Assembly (NCBI RefSeq): GCF_003719305.1
Contig: NZ_RARC01000023.1
Span: 37,044-101,043 of the forward strand
Length of the DNA: 64,000 bases
Direction of reading: 5' to 3'
DNA from: Mycolicibacterium stellerae
GTDB lineage: Bacteria; Actinomycetota; Actinomycetes; Mycobacteriales; Mycobacteriaceae
How positions within the stretch are numbered: the stretch's first letter is position 1; the number at the start of each line of letters is the position of its first letter. Both the position numbers and the translations under genes were made by a program. The notes below the pieces were generated by a model. The model was given only the letters and a program-made list of their open reading frames with translations, had not been told where the DNA came from and ran no database searches. Below, piece after piece: positions 35,319 through 44,021 of the stretch.

Positions 35319-36065
35319 CGGGATGTCCTCCATCGATCCTTTGACTACCGTGCCCGGCTTGTCGGTGTACGACGACCGGACGTGAATCGGGACGTCATAC
35401 CGGCGGGCGTATTCCACGCAGCGCAGCATGAGCACCTTCGCCCCGGCCGCCGCCATCTCCAGCATCTCCTCGAAGGACACGGTGTCGAGGTGCCGTGCGT
35501 TCGGGACGATGCGCGGGTCGGCGGTGAAGATGCCGTCCACGTCTGTGTAGATCTCGCAGACGTCCGCCTTGAGCGCGGCGGCCAGCGCGACGGCCGTGGT
35601 GTCCGAGCCACCGCGGCCGAGCGTGGTGACGTCCTTGCTGTCCTGGCTGACGCCCTGGAAACCGGCGACAAGCACGATCAGCCCCTCGTCAAGCGCCGAG
35701 CGCAGCCGGCCGGGAGTGACGTCGATGATCTTGGCGTTGCCGTGGGTACTTGTGGTGATCACGCCCGCCTGCGACCCGGTGAAGGACCGGGCCTGCGCGC
35801 CGAGAGACTCGATGGCCATCGCGACCAGCGCATTGGAGATGCGCTCCCCCGCGGTGAGCAGCATGTCCATTTCCCGCGCAGGCGGGGCCGGTGAGACCTG
35901 TCTGGCCAGGTCGAGCAGGTCATCGGTGGTGTCGCCCATCGCAGAGACCACCACGACGACGTCGTTGCCCTGCTTTTTGGTCTCGACGATGCGCTCAGCG
36001 ACGCGACGGATCCGTTCGGCGTCAGAAACCGACGATCCGCCGTATTTCTGCACGACGAGCGCCAC
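34800..36065 (-). CDS. ask: Aspartokinase (alpha subunit reading frame)
   Basis: A 421-residue aspartate kinase. The kinase domain is at about residues 1-245 with VVQKYGGSS near the N-terminus and GFQGVSQDSKDVTTLGRGGSDTTAV. Two ACT domains follow (about residues 265-340 and 345-415). They mediate feedback inhibition by lysine/threonine in relatives. GTG 36065 (GGAGGG 9 nt upstream) gives the expected VALVVQKYGG start and 421 residues, as in other actinobacteria. A second product starts inside the gene. Confidence 0.96.
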   Translation of the reverse strand: MALVVQKYGGSSVSDAERIRRVAERIVETKKQGNDVVVVVSAMGDTTDDLLDLARQVSPAPPAREMDMLLTAGERISNALVAMAIESLGAQARSFTGSQAGVITTSTHGNAKIIDVTPGRLRSALDEGLIVLVAGFQGVSQDSKDVTTLGRGGSDTTAVALAAALKADVCEIYTDVDGIFTADPRIVPNARHLDTVSFEEMLEMAAAGAKVLMLRCVEYARRYDVPIHVRSSYTDKPGTVVKGSMEDIPMEDAILTGVAHDRSEAKVTVVGLPDVPGYAAKVFRAVADADVNIDMVLQNISKIEDGKTDITFTCSRDSGPGAVEKLTAQQNEIGFTKVLYDDHIGKVSLIGAGMRSHPGVTATFCEALAGVGVNIDLISTSEIRISVLVKDTELDKAVSALHEAFHLGGDEEAVVYAGTGR

Positions 36066-36151
36066 TGTGGTGAACCCTCCCTGGTTTCGCGGGTGATCCG
36101 TGAAGATCCCACCAAGGATAAGGGGTTGGCGCACCTCATTTACTCCGCCGG

Positions 36152-36157
36152 TAGCGT
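36152..36157 (+). promoter_or_regulatory. -10 element (TAGCGT) of leaderless nitroreductase gene
   Basis: TAGCGT is followed by 7 nt and GTG 36165. The hexamer is identical to those before the RDD gene and the FAD oxidoreductase gene at 58528. It supports the GTG start over an in-frame ATG at 36093. Confidence 0.55.
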
Positions 36158-36164
36158 CACGGCC

Positions 36165-36767
36165 GTGGGGCACAACCCAGTCGAGAAGCGCGCCGACACC
36201 AGGGTGCCGATTCACCCCGAGATCGCGGCGCGGTGGAGTCCGCGGATGTTCGACCCCGACGCGGTGCTGGACAGCGAGCAGCTGGTCGCCGTCCTCGAAG
36301 CGGCGCGCTGGGCGGCGACGTGGGGACACCGGCAGCCGGTCCGGTTCATCGTCGGGCTGCGCGGCGACGACACCTTCGGGGAAATCACCGAGCTGATGAA
36401 GCGCGGCAACCGCTACTCGCATGCCGCGGGGGCGCTGATCATGGTGTGTATCGACGAGGGCGAGGACGAGCGCACCGCCAGGTACGCGGCCGTCGACGCG
36501 GGTGCCGCGATCGCGCAGCTGACCGTCGAGGCGGTGTCGCGCGGTCTTGTCGCCCACCCCATGGCGGGGTTCAACGCCGACGGCGCGCGTGACGTGTTCG
36601 GGATTCCGGCTGGCGTGCGTCCGGTCGCGGTCGTGGCGGTCGGGTCGCTCGGCGACTACGACAACGCCCCACCGGAGGTCGTCGAGCGCGACGCGCAGGG
36701 CCGCCGACGCCTGCCGCTCACCGACGTCGCCTTCACGGGTAGCTGGGGTACGCCGCTGCCGTTGTGA
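36165..36767 (+). CDS. Nitroreductase family protein
   Basis: A 200-residue FMN-dependent oxidoreductase. It opens with a typical EIAARWSPRMFD FMN-binding segment, then LEAARWAATWGHRQPVRF, a dimer-interface helix, the AIAQLTVEAVSRGLVAHPMAGF motif and VRPVAVVAVGSLGD. GTG 36165 is chosen on leaderless spacing and homologous length. It is divergent from ask across 99 bp. The physiological substrate is unknown; relatives reduce nitro or quinone compounds or act in cofactor chemistry. Confidence 0.88.
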   Translation: MGHNPVEKRADTRVPIHPEIAARWSPRMFDPDAVLDSEQLVAVLEAARWAATWGHRQPVRFIVGLRGDDTFGEITELMKRGNRYSHAAGALIMVCIDEGEDERTARYAAVDAGAAIAQLTVEAVSRGLVAHPMAGFNADGARDVFGIPAGVRPVAVVAVGSLGDYDNAPPEVVERDAQGRRRLPLTDVAFTGSWGTPLPL

Positions 36768-36780
36768 CTACGGCGCCCGA

Positions 36781-37764
36781 CTACGGCGTGGCCAAGAAGG
36801 CGAACGGCTCGGCCGGCTCGAACTGCGCGCTTGCATCGCCCGCGTAGATCGTTTTCTCACCCTCGCCGAGGATGAGTCGCTTCGTCGGCGCTCCCTCGGT
36901 GAAGTCGAGGTTGTTCAGGTCCACCCAGAATATGTTGGGGGACAACGCCGATTCGAAGAAGTACCACATCGACTTGTGGTCGATGACGGTGCGCCAACGC
37001 GTCATGGAGATGTTCGGCTCATCCGACGTGGCGATGCCGTACGGGGCGGAGGCGTTGCGCACAACGCTGAAGACGGCGGCGACGGCGACCAGCGGGTCAT
37101 CGGTCTTGTGCACCGCGTTGATGTAGAAGGACGCGCGCACGAAGCGGTCGGCCGCGCGGTTGGTGCCCGGCAGCATCACCGTCCCGCCGATCTCATCCCA
37201 GTATTCGCTGATCGCCAACTGCTTGGAGAAGATCGGTGAGTTCGTCATCACCTGGTACTCCCTGGAGTGGTGGATCACCTGCTCGCCGTCGATGTACTCA
37301 ATGATCGCGCTGTCCCCGCTCGCGTCGGACATGGCCAGGTGCACGGTGCCAAGCAGGCCTTGCCCGGGTATCTCCGCGGTGACCACGCGTAGCGGCACGG
37401 CCGTCAGCGCGTCAACCGCCTCCGCCACCGTCGCGAAGTTGTCCAGCACATACTGCGCCCACAGCGCCAGCGACATCGCGGGCCGGTCGCCGTTGTTGGC
37501 CGGGTATTCGGATTCGGCCAGCCACAGAACGTTGGCGGCCAGCCCGGCCTCGTTGAGGCCGTCGGCGGTGCTGATGTCAAAGCCGGAGGCCACCACGCTG
37601 CCGTACTTCGACGTCCACTCCGCCGAGTCGGGACCCGCCTCCCCGGTGCGCTTCACCCCCCTTGGGAAGACCCACAGGTTCGTGCCGATCTCGGTTTTCC
37701 AATCCATGGACCGGCCGGTGACGATCCGCTCGCCGGTCCCGAGGTAAACCACACGTGTGCACAC
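36781..37764 (-). CDS. Linear amide C-N hydrolase (choloylglycine hydrolase family)
   Basis: A 327-residue Ntn hydrolase of the penicillin V acylase/bile salt hydrolase family. GTG 37764 makes Cys2 the N-terminal nucleophile after Met removal (CTRVVYLGTGERIVTGRSMDW); the longer start at GTG 37773 would bury it. Other family positions seen are Asp in SMDWK, Asn in TNSPIF and Arg in TRWRTVIDHK. The substrate could be N-acyl amino acids, acyl-homoserine lactones, penicillins or conjugated bile acids; the sequence alone does not say. No obvious signal peptide. Confidence 0.87.
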   Translation of the reverse strand: MCTRVVYLGTGERIVTGRSMDWKTEIGTNLWVFPRGVKRTGEAGPDSAEWTSKYGSVVASGFDISTADGLNEAGLAANVLWLAESEYPANNGDRPAMSLALWAQYVLDNFATVAEAVDALTAVPLRVVTAEIPGQGLLGTVHLAMSDASGDSAIIEYIDGEQVIHHSREYQVMTNSPIFSKQLAISEYWDEIGGTVMLPGTNRAADRFVRASFYINAVHKTDDPLVAVAAVFSVVRNASAPYGIATSDEPNISMTRWRTVIDHKSMWYFFESALSPNIFWVDLNNLDFTEGAPTKRLILGEGEKTIYAGDASAQFEPAEPFAFLATP

Positions 37765-37785
37765 GGGGCCCACCCTACGGCCGGA

Positions 37786-38244
37786 CTATGTGGGACAGGC
37801 GTCAGATAACTTCGAGATTGCTTCGGTGATCTGGGTATTCAGAACCGCCATCTCGTAGGCCTCTGGCGGCGCCGGGGCGCCAGGCGCCCGCGACTGCGAC
37901 TGGGCTCGCAGCACCGGGAACTTGCTGACGAACTCGCCGGACAGGCTCGCCAGCTGTGTGGCATCGGTGGCGAGGTCGGGATCGTGCACGCTCTGCGCGC
38001 GTTCGGCGAGGCCGTCGGCCCAGACCTGATACGCGCCCTCCTCGGCCACGTTGGGGATGCCATCGGAGTCACCGGCCTTGGCGGCGATCTGTTGGCCCTG
38101 CGACCGGTTGTACTCCAGCATCTCCTTGACCGGACGGCAGTCCTCGGCCGACGGGCCGAAGACGCCGAACTGCGACAACGCGAACGCCACCACCGCAAGC
38201 ACCGCGACGCCGATGGCGAACCCCCACCGGCGATCGAGTTTCAT
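37786..38244 (-). CDS. Membrane-anchored hypothetical protein
   Basis: A 152-residue protein with an N-terminal signal anchor (WGFAIGVAVLAVVAFALSQF) and an extracytoplasmic helical domain with two cysteines (EDCRPVKEMLEYN and the C-terminal DACPT) that could form a disulfide. A Pro/Ala linker (SRAPGAPAPPEAYE) lies before the last helix. It resembles a widespread mycobacterial family without assigned function. ATG 38244 is chosen over GTG 38247. It ends 21 nt upstream of, and is probably cotranscribed with, the Ntn hydrolase. Confidence 0.75.
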   Translation of the reverse strand: MKLDRRWGFAIGVAVLAVVAFALSQFGVFGPSAEDCRPVKEMLEYNRSQGQQIAAKAGDSDGIPNVAEEGAYQVWADGLAERAQSVHDPDLATDATQLASLSGEFVSKFPVLRAQSQSRAPGAPAPPEAYEMAVLNTQITEAISKLSDACPT

Positions 38245-38331
38245 CACAGCAACTTTAACGGGCGGTTCAAGGCTTGCTCCTCACGTGCGCGGTGACTATT
38301 AACACCCGCGCAACAACACGAACCCGTCCAC

Positions 38332-38351
38332 GTAACAGAAACATCGGTTAC
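38332..38351. promoter_or_regulatory. Possible nitrogen-control (GlnR-like) site before amt
   Basis: GTAAC (38332-38336) and GTTAC (38347-38351) are inverted arms around AGAAACATCG. The region upstream of the ammonium transporter is rich in such AC dinucleotides, which GlnR-type sites use. The match is partial, so it is recorded as possible only. Confidence 0.3.
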
Positions 38352-38398
38352 TGCCAGTGATCGGCCGACGGAAGGCCGCTATCACTCAGGAGATGTAT

Positions 38399-39658
38399 AT
38401 GGACGTGGATACAGGAACCACAGCATTCATGCTGTGTTGCATCATCGGCCTCACGCTGATGATCCCCGGGCTCGCGCTGTTCTACGGCGGCATGGTGTCC
38501 GTCAAGAGCTCGACCAACATGATGATGATGACGTTCGGCGCCGTCGCGATCGTCGGCGTGCTGTGGGTGCTGTTCGGATTCTCGATGACCTTTGGCACCT
38601 CCTACGGCGGATTCGTCGGCGACGTCTTCGAATTTGCGGGGATGAAGGACCTACTGGAGTCGAACACGACGCTCAGCGGGTTGCCGATAACGCTGTTTGC
38701 GTTGTTCCAGGCCTTGTTCGCGGCGATCACCGTCGCCCTGATCTCGGGCGCGGTCGCCGACCGGATGAAGTTCGGCGCGTGGATGTTGTTCGCCGCGGTG
38801 TGGGCGATCCTGGTGTACTTCCCTGTCGCGCACTGGGTTTTCGCGTTCGACGGCGTGGTGACTGAGAACTCCGTCGGCGGCTGGATCGCCAACTCGCTGA
38901 AAGCCATCGACTTCGCGGGTGGCACCGCGGTGCACATCAATGCCGGTGCCGCAGCGCTGGCCGTCGCGATCGTGCTGGGCAAGTCCGCCGGTTGGGGCAA
39001 GCTTCGCAAGCCGCACAACGTGCCGCTCACGCTGCTCGGTGCGGGCCTGCTGTGGGCCGGTTGGTACGCCTTCAACGGTGGCTCGGCGCTGGCCGCGGGT
39101 AACTCCGCCTCGATCGTCATGGTCACCACGTTCGTCGCGACCTGTGCCGCGACCCTGGCCTGGATCGCGGTCGAGAAGATCAAGGACGGCCACGTCACCG
39201 GCGTCGGTGCGGCGTCGGGTGCCATCACCGGACTCGTCGCGATCACGCCCGCCTGCGGCGCGGTCACGCCGGTCGGGGCGATCATCCTGGGTGCGATTGC
39301 GGGCGCGATCTGCGTCTACGCGGTCGGGCTCAAGGAGCGCTTCGGCTATGACGACTCGCTCGACGTGGTCGGCGTGCACCTCGTCGGCGGCGTCGTCGGC
39401 ACCCTGCTGATCGGCTTCCTGGCCAGCGAGAGCATGCCCAACGCCACCAACGGCCTGTTCTACGGCGGCGGATTCGACCAGCTGTGGCGCCAAGCCGTCG
39501 CGGCAGGTGCCGTGATGGTCTACTCGTTCGTCGTCGCGGGCATCATCGCGTTGGCGATCAAGAAGACGATGGGCATTCGCATCTCCCCCGACGAAGAGGA
39601 GGCAGGCATCGACACGGCCTTCCACCGCGAAGCGTCGTACGAGCTGCAAACAGCCTGA
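38399..39658 (+). CDS. amt: Ammonium transporter (Amt family)
   Basis: A 419-residue channel with eleven membrane helices. Signatures include DTGTTAFMLCCIIGLTLM, MVSVKSSTNMMMM and the AGGTAVHINAGAAAL motif with the first pore His. The second pore His lies in DVVGVHLVGGVVGT. ATG 38399 is preceded by AGGAG at 6 nt; earlier in-frame starts are rejected. No glnK/glnD follows, unlike the amtB-glnK-glnD operon. Instead a glutamine synthetase-like gene follows behind a terminator, so ammonia may be supplied to that pathway. Confidence 0.94.
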   Translation: MDVDTGTTAFMLCCIIGLTLMIPGLALFYGGMVSVKSSTNMMMMTFGAVAIVGVLWVLFGFSMTFGTSYGGFVGDVFEFAGMKDLLESNTTLSGLPITLFALFQALFAAITVALISGAVADRMKFGAWMLFAAVWAILVYFPVAHWVFAFDGVVTENSVGGWIANSLKAIDFAGGTAVHINAGAAALAVAIVLGKSAGWGKLRKPHNVPLTLLGAGLLWAGWYAFNGGSALAAGNSASIVMVTTFVATCAATLAWIAVEKIKDGHVTGVGAASGAITGLVAITPACGAVTPVGAIILGAIAGAICVYAVGLKERFGYDDSLDVVGVHLVGGVVGTLLIGFLASESMPNATNGLFYGGGFDQLWRQAVAAGAVMVYSFVVAGIIALAIKKTMGIRISPDEEEAGIDTAFHREASYELQTA

Positions 39659-39668
39659 CCCCCAAGCC

Positions 39669-39704
39669 CCGGCCGGCGCGGCACCACTCGCCCGCGCCGG
39701 CCGG
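39669..39704 (+). terminator. Terminator hairpin after amt
   Basis: CCGGCCGGCGCGG and its exact complement form a 13-bp stem with a 10-nt loop, beginning 10 nt after the amt stop. It is followed by TTTGGT. It probably separates amt transcription from the glnT-glx genes, which have their own TACACT hexamer at 39734-39739. Confidence 0.65.
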
Positions 39705-39767
39705 TTTGGTCGGCAGGTAGTTTCCTAGCGCGATACACTGATTCCTAACAAGAGACAAGGCTTCAAG

Positions 39768-41075
39768 ATGTCCACCGACCTCGCCGCACTGGCCCAGCAG
39801 TCAGGAACGAAGTTCATCCTGGCGTTGTTCGTCGACCTGCGCGGGAAGCCGTGCGCGAAGCTGGTTCCTGTCGAAGCCGTCGACCTGCTCGCCACCGAAG
39901 GCGTCGGCTTCGCGGGCTACGCGGTCGGCGCGATAGGCCAGGAGCCCAAAGACCCTGACCTGATGGCCATTCCAGACATTGCGTCGTTCACCCCGATCCC
40001 GTTCATCAAGGACGGCCTTGCCATCGTCCACTGCGACCCGCACGTCAACGGTGAACCGTGGCCCTACGCACCGCGGGTCATCCTCAAGTCACTCATCGGG
40101 CGCGCCGCTGACGCCGGCTTCGAGCCATGGGTCGGCGCGGAGGTGGAGTACTTTCTGCTGCACCGCGACGCCGACGGTGCCCTTTCGGTCGCCGACACCG
40201 CCGACAACGCCGCCCAGCCCTGCTACGACGCGCGTGGTGTCACCCGGATGTATGACCACCTGACCGCGATCTCCGCCGCGATGAATGAGCTCGGCTGGTC
40301 CAACTACGCCAACGACCACGAGGACGGCAACGGCCAGTTCGAGCAGAACTTCGAATACGCCGACGCACTCACCACCGCCGATCGCGTTGTGACGCTGCGC
40401 TATCTGTTGTCGGTGATCGCGGCCGAACGCGGCATGATCGCCACGTTCATGCCCAAACCGTTCGGAGACAAGACGGGCAGCGGACTGCATCTGCACATGT
40501 CGCTGACCTCCGGAGGCGCTCCAGTCTTTCCGGCCGACGACGACAAGCGCGGGCTGGGGTTGTCCGAGACCGCGTACGCGTTCATCGGCGGGATCCTCGA
40601 GCACGCCTGCGCGCTGCAGGCAGTGGTGGCGCCAACCGTCAACTCCTACAAGCGAACCGGTGCGACGACCACCGCGTCGGGTGCATCGTGGGCGCCGAGG
40701 ACGCCGACTTACGGCGGCAACGACCGGACCCACTACATCCGGGTACCTGACTCCGCACGCGTCGAGCTGCGCGGCGGAGACGGCTCGGCAAACCCCTATC
40801 TGGCCATCGCAGCGGCGCTGGGCGCGGGCATCGACGGCATCAAGCGCAGCGCGGACCCCGGCGCCGTTGGAGAAGGCAGCACAGGACGGCCGCTGCCACC
40901 CACCCTGCTGCATGCCGTCGACGAGTTCGAGGCCGACCAGGTGATCACCGGCGTCCTCGACACCGCAGGCGAGGGTGTCGCGTCCTACTTCGCAAAGCTC
41001 AAGCGCGAAGAGTTCTTCGCCTACCACAGCGCCGTTTCGCCGTGGGAGATCGACAACTACCTGACCGCTTTCTGA
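39768..41075 (+). CDS. glnT: Glutamine synthetase-like enzyme (GlnT/gamma-glutamylamide synthetase type)
   Basis: A 435-residue GS-fold ligase. The metal-site Glu125/Glu127 (VGAEVEYFLL), the HEDGNGQFEQNF loop, His241/His243 (GSGLHLHMSL), NSYKR at 292-296, the YGGNDRTHYIRVP substrate loop, and RGGDGSANPYLAIAA near 335 are all present. The usual adenylylation tyrosine loop is not seen. Its position before three glutamate synthase-like subunits matches GlnT of rhizobial glx operons and GmaS of N-methylglutamate pathways. It may therefore couple glutamate to ammonia or an amine. Which substrate it uses is unknown. Confidence 0.88.
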   Translation: MSTDLAALAQQSGTKFILALFVDLRGKPCAKLVPVEAVDLLATEGVGFAGYAVGAIGQEPKDPDLMAIPDIASFTPIPFIKDGLAIVHCDPHVNGEPWPYAPRVILKSLIGRAADAGFEPWVGAEVEYFLLHRDADGALSVADTADNAAQPCYDARGVTRMYDHLTAISAAMNELGWSNYANDHEDGNGQFEQNFEYADALTTADRVVTLRYLLSVIAAERGMIATFMPKPFGDKTGSGLHLHMSLTSGGAPVFPADDDKRGLGLSETAYAFIGGILEHACALQAVVAPTVNSYKRTGATTTASGASWAPRTPTYGGNDRTHYIRVPDSARVELRGGDGSANPYLAIAAALGAGIDGIKRSADPGAVGEGSTGRPLPPTLLHAVDEFEADQVITGVLDTAGEGVASYFAKLKREEFFAYHSAVSPWEIDNYLTAF

Positions 41076-41101
41076 GCCGGAATACCAAGGGAGTCAAGAC
41101 C

Positions 41102-41998
41102 ATGTGCGGGATCGTCGGGCTGCATCTACGCACCCCGCAGCTGTACCCGAGGCTGGGGGAACTGCTCACCGGAATGCTGTGCGAGATGGGCAACCGCGGC
41201 AGCGACTCGACGGGAGTCGCGGTATACGGCGATCCGATCTGGTCACCGGCAGGACGCGGTGTCGTCTCGGTGGTCGACGTGTCCGACGACGTCGAAGCCG
41301 TCGCCTCCGCCGTCAGCGGTCAACTCGGCCGCGACGTCGACGTGGTGACGGTCGACGCCACCTACCTGCTGTCAGCCGATACGAACTCCGCGGCGCTGCT
41401 CGACGCGGTCAAAGCGGCATATCCGCGCGCCCTGATCGCCGGATTCGGCGCCGACATGGCCGTGCTCAAGGGCGTCGGGCACCCACGCATCTTGACCGAT
41501 GCGTGGAGCCTGGCCAAGGCGCAGGGCTGGCAGGGCGTCGGACACACCCGGATGGCCACCGAGTCCGCCGTCACGCCCGCGGGCTGCCATCCCTATACGG
41601 TCGGCCCCGAACAAACCATGGTGCACAACGGCTCGTTCGCGAACCATGCCACCATTCGGCGCCAACTGCGTTCCGCGGGAATCGACTTCGACAGCGAGAA
41701 CGACACCGAAGTGGGTGCGCGGTTCATCGCCAAGCAACTGGCCGACGGCCGCGATATCGAATCCGCGCTCAAAGAGCTCTGCGCGACGTTCGACGGCTTC
41801 TACACGCTGCTGGTGTCCAACCGCGACTCGTTCGCGGTGGTCCGCGATGCGATCGCCTGCAAGCCCGCCGTCATCGCCGAAACCGCCGACTGGGTGGCCG
41901 TTGGTAGCGAATACCGCGCTCTCGCAGGCCTTCCCGGGGTGGAGAATGCCGTGATCTGGGAGCCGGAGCCGGAGGTGATCTACGCATGGAACAGGTAA
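41102..41998 (+). CDS. glxB: Class II glutamine amidotransferase-like subunit (GlxB/MgsA type)
   Basis: A 298-residue Ntn glutaminase domain protein. Cys2 is the nucleophile (MCGIVGLHLR); GNRGSDSTGVAVYG, GVGHTRMATESAVT and the MVHNGSFANH oxyanion segment follow in the usual order. ATG 41102 is required to expose Cys2. It corresponds to the N-terminal domain of glutamate synthase made as a separate protein. It would release ammonia, or an amine, from glutamine or a gamma-glutamylamide for the FMN subunit. The 3' end overlaps the next gene by 13 bp. Confidence 0.88.
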   Translation: MCGIVGLHLRTPQLYPRLGELLTGMLCEMGNRGSDSTGVAVYGDPIWSPAGRGVVSVVDVSDDVEAVASAVSGQLGRDVDVVTVDATYLLSADTNSAALLDAVKAAYPRALIAGFGADMAVLKGVGHPRILTDAWSLAKAQGWQGVGHTRMATESAVTPAGCHPYTVGPEQTMVHNGSFANHATIRRQLRSAGIDFDSENDTEVGARFIAKQLADGRDIESALKELCATFDGFYTLLVSNRDSFAVVRDAIACKPAVIAETADWVAVGSEYRALAGLPGVENAVIWEPEPEVIYAWNR

Positions 41999-42690
41999 CA
42001 GTCACGGTGTCATCACGGTCTTTCGACCTCCGATCGACGAGCCTGCGCGATATCAATGCGGCGCTGCACGCACCCGACCTGGCCGGCGAATTCGTCATCA
42101 CCCATCCCGACGGCGCCCACAACGTCGCGGTCGGGACGAACGCCGCGGTGAAGATCACCGTGGACGGCCACGTCGGCTACTACGCCGCAGGGATGAACCA
42201 GCAGGCCGAGATAACCATCAACGGCAACGCGGGTACCGGCGTCGCCGAGAACATGATGAGCGGCTCGGTGTGGGTGAAGGGCGACGCATCCCAATCGGCG
42301 GGCGCCAGCGCACATGGCGGTCTGCTGGTCATCGAGGGCAATGCCGCTGCGCGATGCGGCATCTCGATGAAGGGCGTCGACATCGTGGTCGGCGGGAATG
42401 TCGGCCACATGAGCGCGTTCATGGCCCAAGCTGGGCGGCTGGTGATCCGCGGCGACGCAGGCGAGGCGTTGGGCGATTCGATCTACGAAGCCCGCATCTA
42501 CGTCCGCGGTGACGTCGCATCGCTCGGCGCCGACTGTGTCGCCAAGGAGATGCGCCCCGAACACCATCAGGAGCTCGAACAGCTATTGAAGACGGCCGGT
42601 TTCGAAGGCGACGACACCGGTGCCTACATCCGCTACGGCTCTGCGCGATCGCTGTATCACTTCCACGTCGACAACGCCGCGAGCTACTGA
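41986..42690 (+). CDS. glxC: Glutamate synthase alpha-subunit C-terminal (GXGXG)-like subunit (GlxC/MgsB type)
   Basis: A 234-residue protein built of repeated beta-helix turns with G-x-x-G spacing (VDGHVGYYAAGMNQQAEITI, then GNAGTGVAENMMSGSVWVKG and ISMKGVDIVVGGNVGH). This is the GXGXG structural domain that ends glutamate synthase large subunits. Here it is a separate protein. It has no catalytic residues of its own and probably scaffolds the glutaminase and FMN subunits. The stop shares a base with the next ATG (TGATG). Confidence 0.88.
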   Translation: MEQVTVTVSSRSFDLRSTSLRDINAALHAPDLAGEFVITHPDGAHNVAVGTNAAVKITVDGHVGYYAAGMNQQAEITINGNAGTGVAENMMSGSVWVKGDASQSAGASAHGGLLVIEGNAAARCGISMKGVDIVVGGNVGHMSAFMAQAGRLVIRGDAGEALGDSIYEARIYVRGDVASLGADCVAKEMRPEHHQELEQLLKTAGFEGDDTGAYIRYGSARSLYHFHVDNAASY

Positions 42691-44021
42691 TGAGCCACCC
42701 AGGCGACGACCGGGCCCGCCTCGGCCTGCGCGAGTCCGCGACCTTCGACCGCCAGACGATCGCCGCCATCCACCGGGCGGCCGAAACCGGCATCTACGAC
42801 ATTCGCGGCTGGGGCGCAAAGCGGGCCCTTCCGCACTTCGACGACCTGCTCTTCCTCGGCGCGTCGATGTCGCGCTACCCCTTGGAGGGCTACCGCGAAC
42901 GCTGCGACACCGACGTCGTGCTCGGCGATCGGCACGCTAAACACCCACTGCACCTTGATATCCCGGTCACCATCGCCGGCATGTCGTTCGGCGCGCTGTC
43001 CGGGCCCGCCAAGGAGGCGCTCGGCCGCGGCGCCAGCGAGGTCGGCACGTCGACCACCACCGGCGACGGAGGAATGACGACGGAAGAGCGCGGGCAAAGC
43101 AAATACCTTGTCTACCAATATCTTCCGTCGCGCTATGGGATGAACCCCGACGACCTTCGGAAGGCCGACGCGATCGAGGTGGTGCTCGGCCAGGGCGCCA
43201 AACCAGGTGGCGGCGGCATGCTGCTCGGCCAGAAGATCTCGCCCCGCGTCGCGAGCATGCGGACCCTCCCCGAGGGCATCGACCAGCGGTCTGCGTGCCG
43301 GCACCCGGACTGGACCGGACCCGACGACCTGACCATCAAGATCAATGAACTGCGCGAGATCACCGACTGGGAGAAGCCGATCTACGTCAAGGTCGGCGCG
43401 ACCCGCACCTACTACGACGTGAAGCTCGCCGTGCACGCGGGCGCGGACGTCGTCGTGGTCGACGGCATGCAGGGCGGCACCGCCGCCACCCAGGAAGTGT
43501 TCATCGAGCATGTCGGCATCCCGACGCTCGCTGCGGTGCCCGAGGCCGTCCAGGCGCTGCAGGAACTCGACGTACATCGCACGGGGGTGCAGCTGGTCGT
43601 GTCCGGTGGCATCCGTACCGGCGCCGACGTCGCCAAGGCGCTCGCGCTCGGCGCCGACGCGGTCGCGATCGGCACCGCTGCCCTGATCGCGTTGGGCGAC
43701 AACCACCCTCGCTTCGAGTCCGAATACGCGAAGCTCGGTAGCGCCGCCGGCTTCTTCGACGACTTCCAGGACGGCACCGACCCGGCGGGGATCAGCACAC
43801 AGGACCCCGAGTTGGCGGCGCGGTTCGATCCCGTCGAGGGTGGCCGCAGGCTCGCCAACTATCTGCGGGTGTTGACGATGGAGGCGCAGACGATCGCCCG
43901 CGCCTGCGGCAAGTCGCACGTGCTGCATCTGGAACCGGAGGACCTCGTCGCGGTCACCATCGAAGCGGCGGCGATGGCACGGGTGCCGCTGGCGGGCACG
44001 AACTGGATTCCAGGCACATGA
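42690..44021 (+). CDS. glxD: FMN-binding glutamate synthase-like subunit lacking the Fe-S cysteines (GlxD/MgsC type)
   Basis: A 443-residue Glu_synthase-domain (beta/alpha)8 protein. Active-site features are ITIAGMSFGALSGPAKEAL-type and TSTTTGDGGMTTEER segments, VKVGATRTYYDVKLAVHAGADVVVVDGMQGGTAA, and the FMN phosphate site SGGIRTGADVAKALALGADAVAIGTAAL. After this, ordinary family members have a CxxCHxGxCPxG cluster motif. Here the stretch runs LGDNHPRFESEYAKLGSAAG to FQDGTDPAGISTQDP with no cysteine, so no [3Fe-4S] cluster is expected. The same variation is recalled in rhizobial GlxD. The stop overlaps the FAD gene start (ATGA). Confidence 0.88.
   Translation: MSHPGDDRARLGLRESATFDRQTIAAIHRAAETGIYDIRGWGAKRALPHFDDLLFLGASMSRYPLEGYRERCDTDVVLGDRHAKHPLHLDIPVTIAGMSFGALSGPAKEALGRGASEVGTSTTTGDGGMTTEERGQSKYLVYQYLPSRYGMNPDDLRKADAIEVVLGQGAKPGGGGMLLGQKISPRVASMRTLPEGIDQRSACRHPDWTGPDDLTIKINELREITDWEKPIYVKVGATRTYYDVKLAVHAGADVVVVDGMQGGTAATQEVFIEHVGIPTLAAVPEAVQALQELDVHRTGVQLVVSGGIRTGADVAKALALGADAVAIGTAALIALGDNHPRFESEYAKLGSAAGFFDDFQDGTDPAGISTQDPELAARFDPVEGGRRLANYLRVLTMEAQTIARACGKSHVLHLEPEDLVAVTIEAAAMARVPLAGTNWIPGT

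Noticed and set aside
34800..36557. A longer aspartokinase starting at 36557
   Set aside because: The added 164 codons are antisense to the nitroreductase and unlike any aspartokinase. GTG 36065 with GGAGGG gives the standard 421 residues.
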